A DNA stretch of 11,019 nucleotides from Actinomycetes bacterium. GTDB lineage: Bacteria > Actinomycetota > Actinomycetes > Actinomycetales > Cellulomonadaceae. The DNA is taken from positions 1-11,019 of the forward strand of contig JAEZZV010000322.1 of assembly GCA_023418375.1 (NCBI GenBank), written 5' to 3'. Positions 7,148-11,019 of the stretch are shown here, in pieces (position 1 is the stretch's first letter; every line of letters starts with the position of its first letter). Below the pieces are notes generated by a model that worked only from the letters and a program-made list of their open reading frames with translations, ran no database searches and was not told the origin of the DNA. A program made the position numbers and the translations under genes.

Positions 7148-7817
7148 CGATCTCGCCAAGCTCCTCCAGGAGAAGGGCCTAGGACTGACGTCGAAGGTCG
7201 CGCAAGCCCTCACGACCGAAGCCGACATCGCCGCCTGCCTGCCGCTGCGCACGTCGGACTCCGCGACGCCGTGGCGTGTCCCCCGCGTGCGCTGGAGCCA
7301 GGACGCGCCCGAGGCTGAGGAGACCGTGGTGGTGCGCCGGGCCGTCGTCGCGCCGCAGGAAGCGTGCGAGGTCATCGCCGCACTCGACCACTCGCTCGAC
7401 GACAGCTGGACGAACTGCGAGGGGCGCCTCGTGGCGCTCGCGGCACCGGTCGGCACGGAATACCGCAGGATCGCGCTCACCCTGGCGCTCCAGGGCATTG
7501 CCACGACGCCCTACACTCCCCACGCCGTGCTCGAGTACGTACGGACGCCTGGGTCCTGGCACGTGTACGGCCCGTCCGTCGCGCTGGCAGAGGTAGAGAA
7601 GGGCGGACTCGGGCGACTGACCGATGCCAAGGACAGGCTCAAGGTTGCCGGGCTCGCTGCGCTCGTCGTCTCCGCCGATCACGGTCCCCTCGTGACTCAG
7701 CTCGACGTGCCGCCCCTCACCTGGGAGCCCCCTGGACGCCGGACGGTGAGGTTCTGGGTGACCCGCCGGTTCTTCGTCGACGGGGGGCAAGGGACCCACG
7801 CCTTCGCCATCCGGTAG
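7140..7817 (+). CDS. Uncharacterised protein coupled to the TPR membrane protein
   Basis: A 225-residue soluble protein, unrecognised. It has no signal peptide or membrane segment. It begins MPDDLAKLLQEKG, and the middle is of mixed alpha/beta composition with a Trp/His-containing stretch (SWHVYGPS). The last third is beta-rich, ending in TRRFFVDGGQGTHAFAIR. The start ATG at 7140 overlaps the previous stop (shared ATGCCTGA), which supports translational coupling to the membrane protein and an operon of two. The ribosome binding site is weak, as expected for a coupled gene. The frame has strong G/C third-position bias, so it is real coding sequence. It could be a partner or effector of the TPR protein; the sequence itself shows no catalytic signature. 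Confidence 0.78.
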   Translation: MPDDLAKLLQEKGLGLTSKVAQALTTEADIAACLPLRTSDSATPWRVPRVRWSQDAPEAEETVVVRRAVVAPQEACEVIAALDHSLDDSWTNCEGRLVALAAPVGTEYRRIALTLALQGIATTPYTPHAVLEYVRTPGSWHVYGPSVALAEVEKGGLGRLTDAKDRLKVAGLAALVVSADHGPLVTQLDVPPLTWEPPGRRTVRFWVTRRFFVDGGQGTHAFAIR

Positions 7818-7858
7818 CCGCGGCGCACGGGGCACCGCCATCGCCTGCCGACGCTGTG

Positions 7859-7930
7859 AGCCGCCTGTCGGATTCGAACCGACGACCGTCCGCTTACAAG
7901 GCGGGTGCTCTACCACTGAGCTAAGGCGGC
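7859..7930 (-). tRNA. tRNA-Thr (anticodon UGU)
   Basis: A complete cloverleaf is seen on the minus strand. It has a 7-bp acceptor stem GCCGCCT/AGGCGGC, a D stem GCTC/GAGC, and an anticodon loop CTTGTAA with anticodon TGT (reads ACA, threonine). There is a five-base variable loop, and T stem GTCGG/CCGAC with loop TTCGAAT. The discriminator base is T at 7859, and CCA is not encoded. The outermost anticodon-stem pair is a C-A mismatch, which is tolerated. Confidence 0.96.
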
Positions 7931-7935
7931 GGGAC

Positions 7936-7968
7936 GGGGCCGGGCGACGCCGGGCGACGCCCGGCCCC
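7936..7968 (-). terminator. GC hairpin after the DsbA-like gene
   Basis: A perfect 11-bp inverted repeat (7936-7946 with 7958-7968) has an 11-base loop. It lies 16 bases past the stop of the minus-strand thioredoxin gene and just before the tRNA on the same strand. No U-tract follows. It probably ends the four-gene run and insulates the tRNA. Confidence 0.6.
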
Positions 7969-7984
7969 AGTCTGCCAGGCGGTC

Positions 7985-8824
7985 TCAGCCGCGGGCGTCC
8001 TCGATCGCCTGGCGCAGGATCGTCTCGTCGCGCCAGTCGACGGTGTCGCCGAGCGGCTCGCCGTTGAGGCGGACCGACGGCGTGGCCAGACGGCCGTCGT
8101 ACAGGTCCCGAGCGGCGTCGGTGACCTGCCCGACCCACCAGGTGTAGGTGCCGTCCGCGATCGCAGCGACGGCGTCGTCGGGCACGCCCGCCTCGGTGGC
8201 GATCGCGCCGATTTCCTCGTCCGACAGGCCGGTCGTGCCCTCGGCGGGCTGGTTCGCGAACAGCGCCGTCTCGAAGTCGAGGTAGGCGTCCGGCGCCAGC
8301 TCGGCGACCGTGTACAGGGCCTGCGCCGCGCGCGTCGAGTACCGCGCGCCCATCGACTGGCTGTCGAGGTTGCCCACCACCCGGTGGTCGACGACGACCT
8401 CGCCCGCCAGCCGCATCTCGTCCAGGATCGGCATGGCCGCCTGCTCGAAGACGGCGCACCACGGGCAGATCGGGTCGGAGTACACGGTCACCACGACCGC
8501 GTCCCCGAACGCCCCGACGGGCCACTCCTCCGGCGCGTCCGCCGGCGGCGTGACGATGCCGTCGGCGTCCATCACGATGCCGCCACCGCCGTCGGCCGCG
8601 AACGAGGGCTGCACCTGCGGGCCGTCGGCGACCTCGTCCTCCCCGCCCTGGGCCAGGATGACGACCACCAGGACGACGAAGGCGATCAGCACGGCCGCGG
8701 CCGCGATGATCGCGATCAGCCGGTTGCGCTTGGCCACCCGCTCCTGCTGGGCGCGCAGTGCCAGGGCCGCCTGGCGCGCCTCGTCACGGCGCGCGGCCTT
8801 GGTGGGACGGTCAGTCGGGGACAT
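7985..8824 (-). CDS. Membrane-anchored DsbA-like thiol-disulfide oxidoreductase
   Basis: A 279-residue protein. A charged cytoplasmic N terminus (1-35) is followed by one membrane anchor (about 36-58), a Gly/Asp-rich linker, then a thioredoxin-fold domain with the active site CPWC at 120-123 (context SDPICPWC). The cis-Pro loop ATPSVRLNG is present near the C terminus, and the helical insert between the two is typical of the DsbA branch. It would catalyse disulfide formation or isomerisation in proteins outside the membrane. I chose ATG at 8822-8824, preceded by GGAAGGAG at good spacing; the frame stays open upstream but only as the shadow of the overlapping gene. Its first 14 bases overlap the end of the MauE/DoxX-like gene, which points to translational coupling and a joint redox role. 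It is the last gene of the run, followed by a terminator-like hairpin. Confidence 0.93.
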   Translation of the reverse strand: MSPTDRPTKAARRDEARQAALALRAQQERVAKRNRLIAIIAAAAVLIAFVVLVVVILAQGGEDEVADGPQVQPSFAADGGGGIVMDADGIVTPPADAPEEWPVGAFGDAVVVTVYSDPICPWCAVFEQAAMPILDEMRLAGEVVVDHRVVGNLDSQSMGARYSTRAAQALYTVAELAPDAYLDFETALFANQPAEGTTGLSDEEIGAIATEAGVPDDAVAAIADGTYTWWVGQVTDAARDLYDGRLATPSVRLNGEPLGDTVDWRDETILRQAIEDARG

Positions 8825-9398
8825 CGGAGCTCCTTCCGGGCGCGTCGGCGCCGGCATCGAGGGTGGGGTCGTCGGGTCGGTCGAGAACCGCGGGGTGCAG
8901 GGCGCCGTCGAGCGACAGGCGCGAGCGGGGCCGCCACGTGAGGACCGCGGCGAGGGCGAGCAGGGCGAGGTCACGCAGCAGGTCGGGCAGGTAGTTCGTC
9001 TCGGCGGGGTCCACGGGGCCGCCACCGCCGAAGCAGCCGCAGTCGATGGACAACCCGCGGGCCCACGCCGACGCGATGCCGATCGTGAAGCCGACGAGCA
9101 GCAGGCCGAAGCCCGCGGCCGCCCACCGCGTGAAGAGCCCCACGATGAGCAGCGCGCCGAGCAGGACCTCGGCGAACGGCAGGACCCGTCCGACCACGTC
9201 GGCGAGGTCGTCGGGCAGCAGGCTGTAGGCGCGGACGGCCCACACGGACTCGTCGAGGTCGCCGAGCTTGATCACGCCGGCGTAGAACGCGACGCCGCCC
9301 AGCACGAGGCGCGCGGCGGTGGCCGCCCACGGCTGCCACGGCGGTGCGCCGCGGCGGGTGTGGGTCGACTCCGGGGGTGGGGACAGCACTGTGGACAT
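8811..9398 (-). CDS. MauE/DoxX-family membrane redox protein
   Basis: A 195-residue integral membrane protein with about four membrane passes (near 24-45, 72-90, 92-110 and 142-160). The motif GLSIDCGCFGGGG (Cys120, Cys122) lies between the third and fourth; this C-G-C-F signature is typical of MauE/DoxX-like proteins thought to exchange electrons with thioredoxin-like partners. The N terminus is short and cytoplasmic, and the C-terminal tail of about 35 residues is acidic and disordered. ATG at 9396-9398 is preceded by CGGAG at nine bases. It overlaps the DsbA-like gene by 14 bases, the same arrangement seen for redox pairs in which the membrane protein recharges the thioredoxin. The role as electron partner is family inference. 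Confidence 0.88.
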   Translation of the reverse strand: MSTVLSPPPESTHTRRGAPPWQPWAATAARLVLGGVAFYAGVIKLGDLDESVWAVRAYSLLPDDLADVVGRVLPFAEVLLGALLIVGLFTRWAAAGFGLLLVGFTIGIASAWARGLSIDCGCFGGGGPVDPAETNYLPDLLRDLALLALAAVLTWRPRSRLSLDGALHPAVLDRPDDPTLDAGADAPGRSSDVPD

Positions 9399-9423
9399 GC
9401 GGGTACTCCGGGGTTCGCAGGGA

Positions 9424-9441
9424 GGCGCGCGCGAGCGCGCC
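9424..9441. other. Short perfect hairpin between two genes of the run
   Basis: A 7-bp stem GGCGCGC/GCGCGCC closes a four-base loop (GCGA on plus, TCGC on minus). It sits in the 48-base gap between the two-pass membrane protein gene and the MauE-like gene. It could be a weak terminator or an mRNA-processing or stability element; without a U-tract its role is open. Confidence 0.4.
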
Positions 9442-9446
9442 GGGGA

Positions 9447-9947
9447 TCAGGCGATCCCCACCGCCGGCGGTCCCCGCCACCACGGTCCTCCGGGCACCGC
9501 GCGTGCGCGCGGCGCGACCACGGGCACGTCGACGGCGACGGCCACGGCCACCGGCAGCGCGACCGGCTCGGCCGGCCGCGGCCGCAGCCCCCGCACGACG
9601 TCGACGGCCGACCGCACCAGGCGGCCCAGCCGCGACGCCAGCCCGACGCCCAGCCCCACGCCCAGGAGGTGCGCGAGGAGGACGGGCAGGGCGATCGCGA
9701 CGACGACGCCGATGACCCGCTGCCCCTCGCCGACGCCGTACGTGCCGGCGGGGCAGGCCGCGGTGTCGCGCAGGAGGGTCAGGCTGACCCCGAACCTGCC
9801 GAGCGCACCTGCGGAGATGCACTCGTGCACCATCAGCGCGCCCTGCTGCAGCAGGACCGTCGCACCGGCGCCGAGCAGCGCGAGCACGGCCAGGGCGGCC
9901 GGGAACGCCGCACCGGGCCGGCGTGCGCGCAGCGCGCCTGCGGTCAT
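9447..9947 (-). CDS. Two-pass membrane protein with two-Cys loop, function unknown
   Basis: A 166-residue protein without a recognised family. A first membrane segment lies near 13-34 and a second near 85-110. The loop between them contains two Cys (HEC and AAC), a pattern compatible with an extracytoplasmic disulfide. The C-terminal portion is basic, then V/A/P-rich with a Trp pair near the end. I chose ATG at 9945-9947; a GTG at 9984-9986 would extend it into the upstream gene, and neither has a good ribosome binding site. It begins 16 bases after the stop of the acidic-repeat protein, so it is probably in the same operon. The neighbouring thiol-redox genes make the Cys pair a possible substrate, which is inference only. 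Confidence 0.68.
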   Translation of the reverse strand: MTAGALRARRPGAAFPAALAVLALLGAGATVLLQQGALMVHECISAGALGRFGVSLTLLRDTAACPAGTYGVGEGQRVIGVVVAIALPVLLAHLLGVGLGVGLASRLGRLVRSAVDVVRGLRPRPAEPVALPVAVAVAVDVPVVAPRARAVPGGPWWRGPPAVGIA

Positions 9948-9963
9948 GCGGCAACCATACGCG

Positions 9964-11019
9964 TCAGCCGATGTCCGGCGGGCCACCGAGCGGCCACCAG
10001 ACCACGTCCTGACCGAGCATCGCGTCGGCCAGGAGCGCCGCGACGAGCACCCCGAGGGCGACGGCCGTCAGCGTCCCCGGCATCCCGGGCGCGGCCTTCG
10101 CGAGCACACGGCGCGCCCCGTCCCGGTGGGTGCGCGCCATCGGCCCGAACCAGACCATCACGAGCCCCACGGCCGCCACGACCCCTACCCAGGCGCGGCC
10201 GACCCACGGGAGGTTCCCGCGCAGCAGGCCCGACCCCACGCCGGGCACGAGCGGCGCGACCGTCCAGTGCCCCGCCTCGACGAGCCACCACAGGACGCCG
10301 CCCACGAGCACGACGACCGCCCCGCCGACGACGAGCGCCGGGACGACGCCGAGCGCGCCGCGCACCAGGTACCAGGGCCACGTCAGGACGGCCCGGAGGC
10401 GGTCGGTCGGCCGGGCTCCGCGGCGCGCGCGCCGCCGTTCGTGGGCCTCGACGTCGAGCTCGACGCTGCGCAGGAGGGCCGCGACCACCAGCGCCGCGAC
10501 GAACGCCGCACCCGGACGGGCGAGCCCGAGGGCCAGGAACGGCAGCGCCAGCGCGGCCACCGTCCCCGTCCGGCGCGGGGGCGGCGGCGGGTAGTACGCG
10601 ATCTCGTCGTACGGCTCCTCGTCGTACGGCTCCTCGTCGTCAGCCTCGTCGTAGGCCTCGTCGTCGTCCGCCTCGTCGTACGCCTCGTCGTACGCCTCGT
10701 CGTAGGCCTCGTCGTAGGCCTCGTCGTCGTCAGCCTCGTCGTACGCCTCGACGTAGGCGACGTCGTCCTCGGCGGCCCAGACCGCGGTGTCGCCCGTGGG
10801 CATGACCGTCGTCCCGCCGTCGTGCACCCACTCCTCGGCCGCGTCCCCGTCGTCGCGCGTCGCGACGAGCGGCGCAACCGCGGTGACGACCAGGGTCTCC
10901 CCTGCCGCGTCGTCCCCGGTCAGGGCGGGCGCTGGCGCGGCGTCGGCGGACGCGGACCCCGCGGACTCGGCGCCGACGGGCCGGGCGGCCTCGGCCTCGT
11001 CCGCGGCGGCCTCGAGGGC
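9964..11019 (-). CDS. Acidic Asp-Glu-Ala-Tyr repeat membrane protein (5' end beyond window)
   Basis: The reading frame is open to the right edge, giving at least 351 residues. The first visible part is Ala/Glu/Asp-rich and disordered. It is followed by a tandem acidic repeat built on DEAY units (bases about 10601-10761), a PPPPP run, and then a C-terminal half with about five hydrophobic segments, including WPWYLVRGALGVVPALVVGG and a Trp-rich end. G/C at third positions remains near-total upstream of the internal GTG (10827) and ATG (10803). The gene therefore most likely starts outside the window, although GAGGAG close to 10827 leaves an internal start possible (287 residues). The layout suggests an acidic cytoplasmic arm attached to a membrane bundle. 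I do not recognise the family. It probably heads the operon that ends with the DsbA-like gene. Confidence 0.72.
   Translation of the reverse strand, partial: ALEAAADEAEAARPVGAESAGSASADAAPAPALTGDDAAGETLVVTAVAPLVATRDDGDAAEEWVHDGGTTVMPTGDTAVWAAEDDVAYVEAYDEADDDEAYDEAYDEAYDEAYDEADDDEAYDEADDEEPYDEEPYDEIAYYPPPPPRRTGTVAALALPFLALGLARPGAAFVAALVVAALLRSVELDVEAHERRRARRGARPTDRLRAVLTWPWYLVRGALGVVPALVVGGAVVVLVGGVLWWLVEAGHWTVAPLVPGVGSGLLRGNLPWVGRAWVGVVAAVGLVMVWFGPMARTHRDGARRVLAKAAPGMPGTLTAVALGVLVAALLADAMLGQDVVWWPLGGPPDIG
10601..10761 (-). repeat. In-frame 12-base tandem repeat encoding DEAY units
   Basis: About a dozen imperfect copies of a 12-base unit (GCCTCGTCGTAC on plus) occur head to tail inside the coding frame. 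They give variations of Asp-Glu-Ala-Tyr, with DDDE and EEPY variants. The variants differ at the Tyr codon and at Ala/Pro. Such repeats can change copy number by slippage. Confidence 0.85.

Noticed and set aside
5225..7504. A 759-codon open frame on the minus strand
   Set aside because: It is antisense to the TPR membrane gene and its partner. Its translation is Arg/Gly/His-rich low-complexity sequence without domains, a usual by-product of extreme third-position GC.
10601..10761. A short regular repeat that might suggest a CRISPR array
   Set aside because: The unit is 12 bases without spacers and stays in the reading frame, so it is a protein-coding tandem repeat.
8310..10805. An 831-codon open frame on the plus strand
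   Set aside because: It lies opposite the DsbA-like, MauE-like and membrane protein genes, and its translation is Arg/Pro/Ala-rich noise. The minus-strand genes have recognisable domains and ribosome binding sites.

Overview
The window is very GC-rich with nearly uniform G/C at third codon positions. Together with GTG starts, short actinobacterial-style gene spacing and the protein families present, this suggests a high-GC actinobacterium. I would guess Micrococcales, perhaps a Cellulomonas-like organism, but the genus cannot be fixed from sequence alone.

Left part (1-4203): a secretion module, almost all on the minus strand. It contains a SipW-type signal peptidase I with a Ser-His rather than Ser-Lys catalytic pair. 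With it are four small exported proteins that share an 'alternate' signal peptide ending in [SN]AA[QSG], one Cys near the new N terminus, a second Cys in a C-x-G motif, and a C-terminal strand rich in V/A. Three of them (4203-3799, 3069-2617, 2620-1754) sit in one operon with the peptidase. The fourth (467-54) stands alone, behind a long leader that contains a clear cyclic-di-GMP-I (GEMM-I) riboswitch at about 671-752 on the minus strand. By analogy with SipW/TasA of Bacillus, the module probably builds a surface fibre, pilus-like or biofilm-matrix structure, with c-di-GMP controlling one subunit. A plus-strand SGNH hydrolase (853-1746) lies between the lone paralog and the operon.

Middle (4661-7817): two overlapping plus-strand genes. 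The first encodes a large four-pass membrane protein with a TPR-like cytoplasmic tail, and the second a 225-residue protein I do not recognise. A 457-base divergent regulatory region separates them from the secretion operon. A tRNA-Thr(UGU) gene follows on the minus strand (7859-7930).

Right part (7985-11019): a minus-strand run of four genes. In transcription order these are an acidic Asp-Glu-Ala-Tyr repeat membrane protein that runs off the right edge, a two-pass membrane protein with a two-Cys loop, a MauE/DoxX-like membrane protein with a C-x-C, and a membrane-anchored DsbA-like thioredoxin (CPWC). The last two form an extracytoplasmic thiol-redox pair. They could in principle oxidise the Cys pairs of the exported proteins on the left, but nothing in the window links them beyond proximity.
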